DNA of 64,000 nt, taken from assembly GCF_030463565.1 (NCBI RefSeq), contig NC_134651.1, positions 16,504,734-16,568,733 on the forward strand, read 5' to 3'. The notes below the pieces were generated by a model. The model made no database searches. It worked only from the letters and a program-made list of their open reading frames with translations, and had not been told where the DNA came from. This DNA is from Pelecanus crispus. Taxonomy: Eukaryota; Chordata; Aves; Pelecaniformes; Pelecanidae. A program made the position numbers and the translations under genes. This document shows positions 27,025 through 40,458 of this stretch, one piece after another (position 1 is the stretch's first letter; each line of letters begins with the position of its first letter).

Positions 27025-27590
27025 TGCTGGTTTTGACTGGGATAGAGTTAATATTTTCCATAGTAGCCCATATGGGACTATGTTTTGGATTTGTGCTGAA
27101 AACACTGTTGATAATACAGAGATGTTTTCATTATTGCTGAGCAGTGCTTACACAGAGTCAAGGCCTTTTCTGCTTCTCAAACCACCCCACCAGTGAGTAG
27201 GCTGGGGGTGCACAAGAAGTTGGGAGGGGGCACAGGTGGGACAGCTGACCCCAACTGACCAAAGGGATATTCCATACCATATGACGTCATGCTCAGCATA
27301 TAAATCTGGAGGAGGAAGAAGGAAGGGGGAATGTTTGGAGTTACGGCGTTTTGTCTTCCCAAGTAACCATTAGGCATGATGGAGCCCTGCTTTCCTGGAG
27401 ATGGCTGAACACCTGCCTGCCCATAGGAAGTAGTGAATTAATTCCTTGTTTTGCTTTGCTTGCACGCACAGCTTTTGCTATTACAAGTTTTCTCATTTCT
27501 ACCCTTCTGATTCTCTCCCCCATCCCACTGGGGTGGAGTGAGTGAGCGGCTGTGTGGTGCTTAGTTACCAGCTGGGGTCAAACCACCACA
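27025..27590 (+). mobile_element. Solo LTR of an avian endogenous retrovirus (ERVL-like)
   Basis: About 566 bases beginning TGCTGGTTTTGACTGGGATA and ending GGTCAAACCACCACA, so it has TG...CA ends with short inverted complementarity. I recognise the body from memory as an LTR family very common in neoavian genomes; the exact Repbase name is uncertain. Inside, a full CRE palindrome TGACGTCA (27,282-27,289) lies ten bases before TATAAA (27,299-27,304), which sets the sense direction as plus. No gag, pol or env sequence flanks it and no second LTR is present, so it is a solo LTR. From memory of the family, the U5 side appears to lack the segment holding the poly(A) signal. A clean 5- or 6-bp target duplication was not found. 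Confidence 0.8.
27282..27304 (+). promoter_or_regulatory. CRE plus TATA box inside the LTR
   Basis: A perfect 10-bp palindrome ATGACGTCAT, then CATATAAAT. Spacing and order are those of a compact U3 promoter. Whether it is still active is unknown. Confidence 0.6.
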
Positions 27591-29889
27591 CTGGTATACA
27601 GTGAATCTACCTGAGGATGGTCTGCTGATAAAGCTACTCCAACAAACATTGTACAGGTAGACAAAGCCTTGAGCTGACTCTCAAGAAATTTCTGCCTTCT
27701 GCAGAGATTAGTTTCTTCTGCTAGTAAATACTTCTGTTGCACTTCAGGAGTCACTGTGGATACAACTTTCATCCCAGAGACTAAAATGAGCATAACTGAA
27801 CTCTGCGTTTGGACTGATGACAGAAGATCTAACAAGTGAGTGGATTTCAAAGTTTCTACAGTATAGTCAGGGATCAAGAAGCAGGAAAAAAGCCTCATGT
27901 GACATAGGTGATTGCAAGGTGTTCCCATATTGACACTAAAGTACCATATACCTGGGTTGAGGTGTTGCCCCTGTACAAACCACAGTCTATTCCCACGTAT
28001 ATACTAAGCCTCTGAAGCTGCCATATTTTGCACATACAGAGGCCCACAGAAATTCTCCAGGATCCACTTTTCCAGCAGTTGACCATGCAATGAACAGCAG
28101 GATCACAGCCCACAAATACCAGGAGGAATCTGTATTTATACAATGTGTTTTACAGCTGCTACTAGGTAATTGAGTGATAACCTGTTTGTAAAACAAGTAT
28201 AAATATCATGGTACAGACAGGAAAATAAGGGGAAAGTGACGTAAGAAATATTTGATATACTCTGTATTGAAAGATTATTCAAACCTCCTACAATTTGAGT
28301 TTATTTTATTGGTATAATTACACATTCTTGACCATTGGCTTACACCATACTTTAAAACCAACTTTATAGCTTCCATATTAGAGACTACATCTTGCCTTAT
28401 GGGTTGGGAAAGACACAATATTTATCCAATCACCTTTAACTTACAACTTTCCAAGCCAACGCCTTCGTTGCTAGCACAATTCTTGGTTCTACACAAAGAT
28501 CTTCAAGAGCAGACTAGGCTTTAGCCATGCAACTCTCATTAAAAGCAGCTGGGAGAATAAATCCTCGTGTGACTAAAATGCAGGGATATGAGTTTGCTAG
28601 TAATACGCCTCTCAGTCTATGTGACTAATCAGTCTCATCTGTGATAGCATGATACAGGTAACTATGAGGGACGCACTTTCGTTTTACTATGGTTCATTAA
28701 GCTGTAAATCAATCCCCTTTTTGGAAAGTGACACTATCACATTGGCATATAATTTTGCTACCTCAGATGCCCCCAAGGAGACACACTACAGCCCTATTTC
28801 GCACAGTGCACTTGGAGGTTATTCCTTCTCCTCAGGTTCATGGATGGCCTTAACCATCCCAAGGCTCTTCCTGCACTCGGAGAATGAACAACAGGAAAAA
28901 GAAATATGACAATTATTGGAAATTACTATTCAAGCCAGAATTTCCTTACACTTTCAATGTTTGACAAGTATATATGCTTTTGCATAACTAAGTGGAGGTT
29001 TACACTGCAATTGCATGAGTCCTTCAGTAAATAGTACAAATGGTCAATTTTTAAAGGTATTTAGGTGTTTTGACTTAATAAGGGAGTTAGGAATCTAAGA
29101 ACACTTAAAAATCCTCCCTGAATTCTAGCACACCACTGCATGTGGGTTCATTCTTTTATTTGAAACGTGCGCACGGCCCATATTTCTACCAGGGCAGGAT
29201 TTGGGATTGACTGCATCAGGGATTACACGTTTGAATGTTCTCAGAGTGGAATCCAAGTCTTCATGTCATAAATTTTGCTGAGATTATTGTACCATTATAT
29301 TTTCTTAAATGTAATAATCCTACCATCGGACATTCATATCATTTTCTGTGTCCTCTGTTGGCCCTTCTTCCCAGGTTTATAAATATTCCTTGAGGTTATA
29401 AATAATTAATACAATTTAATTTTCAATACTATGGAAAAGGATATGCTTGCTATATCATTAATAAAGTAGGATATAACAAAATGAACACGTGAGCTTTGAC
29501 TGAACAGAAGGTTCATATAACCTGTGATATTTTCCAAATGTCAAAAAAAAAATACTGGTTAGCTAGTTAGTGTTGTATAATGTAGCTATTAATTTCAATG
29601 GGATTATGCCACAATAGAATCCTCTCAGTAATTTTAAATACGTTTGCACAAAATGACCCCAGCAGCTGAAAGAATGAATCATATTTAGTTCCTACAAAAT
29701 CTAGTCCAAAATTAATTTCTGTGCATAATTTATTGTGCTGATCAAAATTCTGAATTTAAATATATAGTCATAAATATTTAAATATAGGTTTCCATTTGTA
29801 ATTTCCAGTGTATAATTATAAAATGACATAAAGTTAAATATCCAAAACTATGACTGATATAATTTGGATAGTTCCATCAAGATCAATAG

Positions 29890-29925
29890 TAATGCTGATT
29901 AACACCAGCTGAGGATCTGGCCCAA
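29890..29925 (+). repeat. Ancient amniote SINE-like relic
   Basis: GATTAACACCAGCTGAGGAT followed by CTGGCCC, nearly identical to a block ('tttacaccagctgaggatctggccc') repeated in many amniote genomes. A short surviving core. Confidence 0.5.
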
Positions 29926-30588
29926 TAAATAGCTAACTACATAATGAGCAAAATAATCCACTCTGCTATTAATTACAAAAAGAGCTAACAAACACTTAAT
30001 CCAAATGTTGGGGTTTGCAGAGGGTGTTCCAAAGCACGTAGGCAGTTGTGGGCAATTTGGGAGCAGATCAATGTGTCAAGTTGTGGAGTTCCCACATTTC
30101 TCTGTTCTCGGCTGTAAACCCTTTGCATATTTGGGGAGTAAAGGAGGAGTCTACATTTTTTGCAGATGCTGGAAACATGCCAAATCCTCCTATTACAAAT
30201 ATTTCTACATACTGCCAAATGCTCCCATTGGGAATACTCCTTGTATCCCCATAACTACTGGTTTTGCTCAGTCCATTACTCAATAAAACTAGCCACTAGT
30301 CCAGCTGGAATAGTCTGGTCAGAGAAACAGGGCACCAGAAGTTCAGACACATCTAGCTGAAGAAACCGGGCTGTTAATAAATCCAGCGTGCTGAGATTTA
30401 TTACATAATTTTTGCATTAAAAGAAAACATAAAGCACTGCCTCACAGGTGCAAATATATTTTACTAAGGATCATGTAATGACATGACTTGAAATGATAAC
30501 AGCATTTAAAAGTATGATGTGAGAGAAATGGTCTAGTGATAATAACTATAAATTTCTTTTAGACCTGCATTTTCCACTCATTCGTCTA

Positions 30589-30620
30589 TCACTGACTTCA
30601 GTGGAGCCAAGAGTTCAACC
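30589..30620 (+). repeat. Ancient amniote SINE-like relic
   Basis: CACTGACTTCAGTGGAGCCA fits the 'attgacttcaatggag' core of the same class of old amniote repeats. Too short to be certain. Confidence 0.35.
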
Positions 30621-31880
30621 CTGATGTCCTAATGATTTGGGAAAAATTGAAAGTATCTCAGCTTTAAAAATTTTTATTTTCCACCTCTAAGCAGTACTTG
30701 AGATCAAGTATGTTTTCCCTGGTGAATCTGAAAAGAAGGGAATTTGTGTATTTGCTACCTTCTACTTTCTACATGCAATTTTTCTATTTTCTTATCATTC
30801 TGTAACAATGAAAGATGCCACATTAGTGCATAGAGCCTTAATCTTAACCTGTCAGATGCATTCTTTCCTTTCACTATAAAAAATTGCATTTCACATTTTC
30901 TTTCCTTAGACCCCAAATTTGCAAACACTTAAGCATGTGCTTAATATTAAGCCTCATTTGGTACCGAATGGGAAAGCAACGAACTGTACTTAAGAGACAT
31001 CAGTGCTCTACAAAAATATTTCATAGCTGTTTTTCTAGACTACATTTAATTATTTTAATACCAAATTGAACTGTTTCATCTCATCTCCAATATACCAGAG
31101 AAATCTTGAAGCTGCTCTTTAGGCTTCTTTTGATCTGGTGAATATTTTCTGTTTTTGAGAATTTCTTCAAACAACCCAATGATTTAATTGCAGCCCTTTT
31201 TCCTCTAGCCTAGCAAGTAAGCCAGGGCCATCCCACATTAAAGGCAATGAAAATAGACTAGACTGATTTACAATAAAAATATTTATATTTAATATTAGTG
31301 TTTCTATAGTAGGTCACTAAAGGAATAATAAAAATGGTAGGCTGTTGTTACTGCCTTGAAAAAAGGGATTTTTATTTAAGCAAATCATGTCAGTGTCTGA
31401 AGCCTACTGGATTATCTTCTAACATATGGTAAGTATTGGTTATGTGGTGTGCTGGCTTGCATTTCATTGTTGGAAAAGCATAGAAAACTGATTTTAGTAT
31501 GCCTTTGCTCTTAGCAGCAGGGTATAATCATTTTTAAAAGAAATTATGGAATCAAGCATTAGCATACTGTGTAAATTTAGGATTTATGGAAGGATGTCAT
31601 ATATCACACACATATATTGCTTTGGGATGCTTAGAAAATCTTCAGTACCACATGTCACTGTTTTGTAGTTGTTTAAAATGGTAACTAAGCACATGCAAAA
31701 AGATAGCAATGCTAGGATAGTCTTCTAAAAAATTACATTGTTAAGTATTTAATAAACATACTGGAACATTAATATATTATCCATTTTACAACCGCAGAAC
31801 TTTAAAGAATTTCCTTCTGCAAATGCATCAGTTATCATTATCCCTGAGGGTATTAGTTAAGCCCCAGGTATTTAGCACCT

Positions 31881-33910
31881 TGCAGCCTTGCCCTTTTGAC
31901 AGGATTTGGTTCGGGTGCCTGGAGGTGGGAGGTTGCCCGTGGGTGGAAGTGGGGGCTCCTCACACCCACAGAAGAGAAAATTGGCCCCTTGTGTCCCCTC
32001 ACATCCCCTCACGATGGGCAAACTCTTTTCTCCGTGCAAGGGGGACAGGCGCTGTGTCAGCAGGTGACACTGGCTGGCTGGCCTCCCCTACGCACCTCCG
32101 ACAGGCACAGGATGAACACATGGGGCTTCTACCCGGCAAAGCACCGGGAGACTTGCCCACTCTGACACCAGCAGTTGTCTGCCGGATCTTCTGAAACAAC
32201 AACCTGCACGTTATCACCCTAAATAGGAAGCCGAAATAGTAATTGAAAGGTACGGGAAAAGTATACATTAGATACTTGCCGGCTCACGCTTACTACTGAT
32301 GGTAGGCTTGACTTTACCCTTCACTTTACATTTCAGTGGTTTAATTAATCTACTAAGGTCAAAAGGAAAATAATCTGTTCCAAGCATTCATTCTAAATAC
32401 TTGGTGCTTTGAAACTTCATTTCAAAACCAATCTTACCTCTACCAAAATGGATGTAAAACTCAGAGAGAAGAATCCTGTCCTGTGAGCCTCCACCACTGT
32501 CCCCTTTGTTCCACCAGACCTCTGTAATGTGTCACTTCCCATTTGATCACTGCCATTTATTCTGTACTTGTGTCTAAATAAGACTATAAGTATGTTACTC
32601 ATCCAGACAGTGAGAGCCAAGCCACAAAACCCCAAAACTAAGGGGATTTAAGGGTATTGGCTGTTACAGGCCTGTTCTGTTAGATTATGGCTATATGAAG
32701 GTTTGTAGTGAAGCCACCGCGGTGGCAGGTCCTGGCAGCAGACTATGAAGAGAGGGCAGAAAGTCAGGGTAGCCCCCTTTTTTTGTTACACCATGGCCCA
32801 TGCTGTGCCAATGACACCCGGCTGCCTGCCTTGGACACTGAGCAGAGACTGGGAAAGCCCTCCGAGCTATGGGCCTAACGCACTTCTTGGTTGTCAAGTG
32901 CCAGGCAGAAGATGGCACTGTGTGAATAATGAATGCTACTAGTCCCTGGAGACGGACCACAGACACCCAGGAGATGGAAGGAGAGAGAAGGGGATTTGGA
33001 CTGCACAATGCGGCTCCATTTAGAGACCAATGAGACCATAATGGGGGGAGCTGCTATTGATGGACATGATGGGTAACAGCCTTTTAGGAGAGACCATGTT
33101 GTGTTCATGTAAGAACTGTCCAAAGGTGATTGCTTAAGAATAAGATATCTTGACGTTTCACTAGGGGCCAGTCGTGGTCTCCTGCCCTCCGCTAGGTGCT
33201 TGCTTGACGGGAGATAAAAAGTAAAGCAAGAACCAAAATGCGGATACATTGGATGTCTTAAACTTTAAACTGCTAAGCGCTCATGGAAAGAACAGGCACA
33301 GCCAGAAGCAGTATCAATTAGTTGAAATTGTAACATGCAATGGCAGAGTCAGCAATCACATCATCGGCTTTTCCGAGCTGCTTGAAGGTAGCAGAGGTAC
33401 ATGTTGAAGCGCAAGTGTCTCATCCCATGCAACTGGCTCACTGCATTGACAGTGACTACAACCCGCATTTGCAGACAAATATTCAGCAATCCTGACATAG
33501 CTTGTGACCTATTGCTTAGAAATGTCCTTGAAAAAACCCTGTAATAACCTAGAGAAATCCTAACTTTTGCTATGGCTCCATGGCCCAGCATCCCCTGCTG
33601 GTGCCCAAGCCGTGTTCTTGGGGCAGCCAAGCTCTCTAGATACAGCACTTGGATGGACCATGAGGTATGTTGGCTCTGTGCAAGAAAGGGGACCCTGGGT
33701 GAAGCTACAAGAAAGCCACCTTTGGAGTCAGATGTGAGCCTCCAAGGTGTGCCGTGCCCGAGAAGATGTTTTCTTTCTTCTTGTTTCCCTGATCTGGGCC
33801 CTGGTTCCTCACTGGCATTTTGCAAAGCCTGGGGGCCTGGGGGCAAGCTGACTGCCTCTGCCCAGGTGTCCAGGAGGGCAGTGCCAGAGAATGGTTCTCC
33901 GATCCATTAA
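31881..33910. other. Locally GC-richer stretch, identity unknown
   Basis: GC is clearly higher at 31,890-32,200 and 32,690-33,900 than on either side, with several overlapping frames (up to 161 codons on minus at 33,361-33,846) that match no family I know. Abrupt edges suggest one or more old insertions, perhaps LTR or LINE pieces, but I could not assign them. Confidence 0.35.
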
Positions 33911-36900
33911 ATCATTTTGAAAATGCAATTATATCTAATTAGTGTTTAGCGTTGGCTGTCTTCAGTGTTTACATTGGTTTGTTTCCATGAAGTGAGATTT
34001 CTGGGTTATTTATTACTGCTAATATGTTGCGCCTGCTTTGACAGTCACCTTATGTTCTGCCAGTTTGGGTTTTTTTGTCAATTACCCTGATTTCATGTAT
34101 GACTCCTGATCCTTATCTACACATTCTTTTCACTGCATCTTCTCAAGACAGGAGTTTGTCCTTGTTGCCACCAGATGGATTGTAAGGGCTGGACTGTAGA
34201 ATAACTGCACAAGAAATAAGAGATTTGTTTACAAACATCTTGGCAGGGTAAGTTTGCCCAAGAACACGAGCTATCCAAATTTCACATAAAACAGACCTCT
34301 TGCACTGAAGGAGAGTAAAGAAAAGCTGTGTCTCATGGTTGGGTTTATATTTGCATTTTCCATCAAGAGGTTATTTGATTCTCTCTGCAGGGAGCATATA
34401 CTTGAAAGGTGGGTCTCAACCACAAAGTGTAAATTCCATTTCACTCTCCCCAAAAGTTTGGAGTTATTCAGAACTCCCAAGTTTTGATCCTACTCCATGC
34501 CAAACTTAGTCCATGAAACAAGAGCTACCTTCCTCTACATTTCAGTTGTCTCTTTAATATACACTCCTCTTTTTCACTGTTAATCATGTCTCAGCCTCTT
34601 GCTCACATGTGACAATGTCAGCTCAAGCATATACAACAAATTCATAATGCAAAATTACTTGGCTCTGCAACAGAAGATAATCTTAAGGAACAACTGCAAA
34701 TTAAATACCATAATACAACATTCACATATATGTTATCTGATAACGTACACTGTGAATTAAATCCTACTACTGTCAAATTCTTTGAATCATTAAACACATC
34801 ATACCAAATGGACAGTTTATTCATTCTAGAAGTCTTTTGACATTTTGGATCAAAACAGTTTTTAGTATGGTTAGCTAACTTGCTTGGCAATTGTTTTCTG
34901 GTGTGCTGCATAAACTAAGAACACTTTATCAGCTATGGTGAATTATCATTTCTAATTCAAGATTACACAAGTATATAAAAATTCATATATTCAATAGTGG
35001 AAGTTCTCTAGAAAAGAACAACATTTACAACTCATGAAGAACTAAAGGCTGTTGTGTCTTGACATTATGGAGGGCTCGGATATTACAAACCCAAATGTCC
35101 ACCAAAAATCTTTTTTTTTTTACATTAGAATTAAGCTTAAGAAAAAAAATTAGATTTGACTTCCTGAAGCAACCAAGGTTGCTGGCATCCTAGTGCTATG
35201 AGTGAGTTGTGCAGCTGGATTAGATCAATTAGTCCCAAAACCAAACATTAAGCAAGCTTTTACTAATATTAGTTCATGTAGTTGCATTCTGTTACAAAAG
35301 CAATATTTTAAAGGCAAACAGCAACACATTTTCAATTTCCTTGTAGACATTGAGTACAGAGTCAGAATCCAGAATGTAACACATTTAGTAATGTAATGAG
35401 TTCATCTTGCTTCTTTTCCTGAAGCTCTAGTAGCAGTTCGTTTTTACTTTTTTATATCCTTACCTAGTAATGGTTGTTCAATTGCTGTTATACCATCTAC
35501 AGTGAACACTTCAAAGAGACAAGGGGAGAAGAGGAGGGGTGTGTTAAAAAAAAAGCCATTTTATCACAGTTATGTAGGTAACAATTGTGTTATCAAATAT
35601 TTTATTTTATCCTTTTTTATTAACGCATGCTAATGGTTCAAATGTGCACTCAACCATATGTGAAGAGTTTACAACAACCTCCCAACAAAGCTATTTTTGT
35701 TTAAACACAAACTCTTGAGGCCAGCCGTGGCCTGAGTCCCGAACTCCACTCTTGTCCACTTTCAAATGGGGCCAAGCACTGTGAGTTGTGCCTTTCTTTC
35801 TTTGGAGACAAATGAGAGCTACCACGGATGTATGCAGGAGCAGAAATGGCTTCTCCGGGAACCGCCAGAAAGAACCTGGGGCTCCCGCATGGGAGGAGCC
35901 GACATCTGCCACCGACAAGGAGCGACAGGGACATGATTCTTCTGAGAGATAGACCCTGATTCCCACCTTACCCTCCTAAGGTCCAAACAGTCTTCTGCCT
36001 CAGCCAGCCTCCTTCTGTACAGGGACATATTTCTCTACATGTAGATTGCAAGACTAAAGGTTTTAATATTAAATGTTGTTTTGCAGAAAAAAAGTCGACA
36101 CTGATGATGTTTTCCAGGGTCTCTTTTTCCAATATATATTAACATCATGCCTCACATTTCAGTGACTTTTATTCAAACTTACTACAGCTGAGTTGCAAAA
36201 TGTTGTCTTTGTCCTTAAGACCATGACAGAGAACTTTATCTGCATTCAGATGCCTACTGGTTTGTGGTATTTCAATAATAAAACAGCAGGATTGAAGGCT
36301 CATGATGAGAAATCTGACTAATTACCTGTTAGATGATAGATGGTTGTAACTCGGCAGTGCCAGTCACTGAAAACAAAACACTTCTAGATATCAATCAGCT
36401 TCCTGACAAATTCAATTTCCATCACATTCAGTGGACAATAAATGTGAATTTTACCTCAGCAGCTATATAGCTTTGACTTTTAACTTTCCAATATGCATAA
36501 TGATATTTTAATAAAGTAGAGATTTTTTAAAGTAAATTAGTATTTAAATACCTGACATATTCATATTTGAGGCTCAAAGCTGGTGGAAATAATTAATGTT
36601 GTAAATCTGTCTTGTGTTCTATTGCAGACAGCAAAGGTGTATTTAATAGCAGTTTTTCTGTTTTCTCCATATATTTTTATTTAAGACCAATTATTTACAA
36701 GACTTGTAATGGAGGTATTCACCCTCTTTTTCCAGCATCTTATTTATCCATATATCAATGAGTTGGGTGCAGATTCTACGTATTACTCAAAAAACAAAAT
36801 GTCCAATTATCACCATGACATACCAGCATGTGGGCAAAGTTAAAACAAAGAAGGACTGGAGCATGGAAATTGAACATGGGCTTGAAGAAACACCTCTCTC

Positions 36901-37480
36901 TCTTTCCACATAGGGACCAATTGCATTGTCAACATCTGGAAGTTGCGGATAAGCTTGCCCAATTCAGAATGAATCTGAGTCCACTTACTCCGTTATAAAT
37001 CAGGAGAGGTCAATTACAGTGTGTTTAATATCCGTGTCAACAGTGTGAGATGAGAATTAGGCTCTAGAGGTCATCAATCCCTTTGATACATTGGACACGA
37101 TAAACTGAAAGCTAAAAGGAAACATTAGCATTGCCCCCATGTTGTTGTGTGCATCCTTGTATCACTGCAGCTAATCACCCTGATGAGCGATCCTCTACCC
37201 CATACATGCACAGAGCAGACATAGCATGCTCTGTCCCAAACATCTGAAATCTTCACATACCATGGAATACAAATTCAGACCAAATCATTTATCTGTGCTT
37301 TATGACAGGTGACATCAACACAACAAAAAGGAAGGGCAGCAAAATTATGTTTATACTTGTTTTAGAGCACTGTGGCTCTCCTATTTCACCTAATAAAAAA
37401 AATGGGAAAAAAATAAAATCAACCCTTAATACAATTGTCCTTCTTGGAGGTGAGGACATGAGGTGCAGCCATTTCAATTT
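33911..37480. other. Gene-free AT-rich interval
   Basis: One GC-richer patch at 35,720-36,020 with short overlapping minus frames and no recognisable product. The rest is ordinary AT-rich sequence. Confidence 0.5.
36968..37015 (-). repeat. Ancient amniote SINE-like relic
   Basis: On the minus strand: TTGACCTCTCCTGATTTATA then ACGGAGTAAGTGGACTCAGATTC, matching the order of 'tgacttctgatttacaccagtgtaacggag' in old amniote repeats. Confidence 0.4.
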
Positions 37481-38110
37481 GCTCCGTCAGTTGCCAGTGG
37501 CAAAGCGCAGCTCCAAGGAGCCACCATAGGTGGCTCCTGCCCTCAGTGCAGGAGCTGCGGGGAGCTTTGTCCTTGGGAAATCAGATAATTATTAAGCAGG
37601 TAACATCTGGGACCTGCTTCTCTCAAAAAACATGGGGGAAAGATAACTTTGTTAGTGTAAATGACTGTTGAGGGTTTCCAGGGCTGGCCACTGGTCTGTC
37701 TGTTCAATTTGATTGACTGACAGGTGCAGGGAGAAGCCTTGTCTGCTCATTTCTCCCAACCAGAAACAGCCTCCGTCTTTATCCAGAGATCCTCTCACAA
37801 GCCCCCTCTCAGCAGTGGGTCTCCAGGTGGCTGCTGGACCAGGGATGGGCAGAAGACACCTGGGCAACCCTGGGGACCAGTCTGCCCCAGGGCTGAAGCA
37901 GGGACCCAGTGGAAGAGCATGGTGGGTGCCGGCTGCCTGGGCTGTGAGGAGCTCCATGCCGGAGGTGAGCGGTATGAAATAAATACAAGGGGGTGAAAGG
38001 ACTGAGAATCTTTCACTGGAGTCAGAGTTTAATCAGGAAACACACTACAGTGCAGCCATTTCTCCTGAACTTGAGTCTCTTTTTTTTCCAGGTCCTGCCT
38101 CGACATCTCA
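37481..38110. other. Locally GC-rich patch, identity unknown
   Basis: GC-rich sequence with frames on both strands of about 75-101 codons and no family match. Contains a small inverted repeat (AGGAGCCACC-ATA-GGTGGCTCCT, 37,516-37,538). Confidence 0.4.
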
Positions 38111-38532
38111 CCATAAGCGCCCCAGGTAGAGTTGCCTGAGCACCAGGCACAGTTTGCAGGTTTCCCAGGGCACTGCAGGACACACACATACAGATCAGAT
38201 CTGGCTGCCTGGCATTATGTTGGGTTTAAATGGTTTTACACTGGAAGCTGTGGCCAATTTACCCTCCAAACCACATCCCTTTCTGCAGCCTGGCATTTTG
38301 CAAGTAACAGTTATTTTCCAGTTTGCAGTAATGCATGTTGTTGTTTCTGAATTTTCAGGGACTATTTCTACTTTGTGTTAAGAAAGATCCTTACTGTCAG
38401 AGTTTGCCTCTCATTTTGTACAGTCAGGCTATCACTGTAAAAGGTGCCAATATATCTATGAAATAAGGTTTAGTGCATCAGTGAAAAATTATGTTCTTAA
38501 ACGCAGGTTGTTAAACATTATGTCACCAGTCT

Positions 38533-38578
38533 GCATGCATGTATGTACATATACATATATATAGAAAAATATATATGC
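38533..38578. repeat. AT/ATGC-rich microsatellite-like tract
   Basis: GCATGCATGTATGTACATAT then further TA units with one AAAA interruption; imperfect alternating sequence. Confidence 0.75.
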
Positions 38579-39515
38579 AGGTAATCAAATAAGAACAGCT
38601 TATATTATTACATCCTTTGGAAACAATGATGGTTGTATCCACAAATTCTTCTGTCTCTGATACCAATAATAAATTACCAGGCTCACATTTATATACTACT
38701 TTTCATTATATATGTATTGAAGACTTTATAATGATTTTTTCTTAATCAAACCACTGCACAGAGGAGGTCTACTTAGGCTTTTCTTAAAGCAGCCTGACAT
38801 CAAAAGATTTCAAAAGGACAAATGCTGGTTTTAAAAGCTAACAAACTATTTATGATTTTAAATGGCAGAGGTATGATTTAGCTTGCTTTATTACAGATGT
38901 TATAAATGATGTTTCACATAAGAATATTATTCTCTCATTGCTTTCCAGGTAGAGTTTCCACTGGCTTCATTAAAAGGCCTGAATGTAAAACAGCTGCAGA
39001 ACCATGGATTGGGTCCTGGCAAGTGAAATCGCTCCATTTTTTTTTATCGCTTGACATGGCAACATGGCAGCTATTTAATTACACTCATACAAGAACAATA
39101 AATAATAGTCATATGACCTTATGTTTCAATAAAGTAAAACCCACTTATTCTTTTTAACTAAAATGTCATTTCCCATTTATTTTCCTGCAATGTGGTTGCC
39201 AGTGTCCAATTTTTAGGCTCGGTGCACAACAGTGATAAGGTCAAAACCTGAGACACGGTGATGTGATTAGCCCTGTCCTAGGCTACCTCATAAAAATGTC
39301 TGCCACAGAGCACATGCTCTGTCATGCAAGAAAAATTGTTTACCAAAGGGTTCAACTGAACAGAGAGTTGTATGAACATGCCGAGGGTGCTACCCTGACT
39401 TTTTACGGTCTCCTCTCCACTGATTTGTACAAGGGAGATGTGGTGGGGGAAAAACAAAGATTTTAAACAGAAATAGAAAATAAAACTAGACACTCTGGAA
39501 AATCAGAAATTGAGG

Positions 39516-39524
39516 TGGGTGGTC
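39516..39524 (-). promoter_or_regulatory. Candidate GLI/ZIC binding site
   Basis: TGGGTGGTC (GACCACCCA on minus) is an exact match to the GLI consensus, which ZIC fingers also bind. A 9-mer like this is expected about 0.5 times by chance in 64 kb on two strands, so the evidence is thin. Confidence 0.2.
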
Positions 39525-40441
39525 TGGCAGCTCAAATAACTGTTGCAGATGACCTTACAAAGCCGAGGTGTGATTCATCAATCCCATAATACTTGTGATA
39601 TGCGATATTTTCCCTGCTTTGGAATAGGCACCAACCCAAACAAAACCTGACCTGGTGAGGTTTGGTTCACAGAGGTCTCATCTCTCCATGAGAATAGGTG
39701 GAGTTACAAGCATCAGTACCAAGCACTAATATGGTACCATAGACAGAGACTTTATTTATCATGCAGAGAGTGAAAACAAAGCTTTCTAATAGATTTATTA
39801 GTAAAAGGGAACAGAAGAATCTAGTATGGACAAACTGCATGTTCCCCACGTCTCAGCTGCCAGGACTTCCTGCCCTCAGGCTTAGATATATTTATCTGGT
39901 TATAATTCAGTAAAGTTGTGTGATTTCAAGCCATTCCAAACAAACAATACATCTAGGATATCATTCAAGGATGTCCTGACAATGCAATATTTCACATTTC
40001 AGTTTAAAATAAAAAATGGTGATGCTAATTAAATGGTCTCACAAAGATGAGTTGTTCTTCTCAGAAATTGGTTTTATTAATTTTATTTTTTTTTAAACAG
40101 TTTAAGGACTGTAAAAATTAAAATTATGACAGCTTTATCTGGATGAAATTACTATAACATGTACATCACTGAGAGAGAGAGAAAGGCATATGGAATATAT
40201 ATATTCAGAGCTTGATTGTGCTGTTTCTTTGTATTCAAAGACCTCTTTGACTTCACTGGAAATTTTACATATGTGACAGTTGCAGAAATGAGTCCTGAAA
40301 TTGTAGAGAAATCAAATTTCCATGTTAAAGAGACCCTATTTCTAATTTCACTTGGAAAAATCACAGTTTTTCATATGTCCCCCCATCTCATTATTTTTCC
40401 AGCCTTTCTAAACATTGGTGATTTTTATAAGTGAGGGACAT

Positions 40442-40458
40442 GGGGCGGGGCGGGGGGG
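40442..40458 (+). repeat. G-rich tract with G-quadruplex potential
   Basis: GGGG-C-GGGG-C-GGGGGGG in otherwise AT-rich DNA; the last run can supply two G tracts. Confidence 0.75.

Larger units (their letters stand above)
27591..31880. other. Gene-free interval after the LTR
   Basis: Minus-strand frames at 27,578-27,928 and 27,895-28,143 have fairly ordinary composition but no recognisable domain. Otherwise AT-rich, with the two short SINE-like relics listed. Confidence 0.5.

Noticed and set aside
27578..28143. Two overlapping minus-strand frames after the LTR
   Set aside because: Fairly ordinary composition but no recognisable domain, and partly overlapping LTR sequence; not called as a gene or pseudogene.
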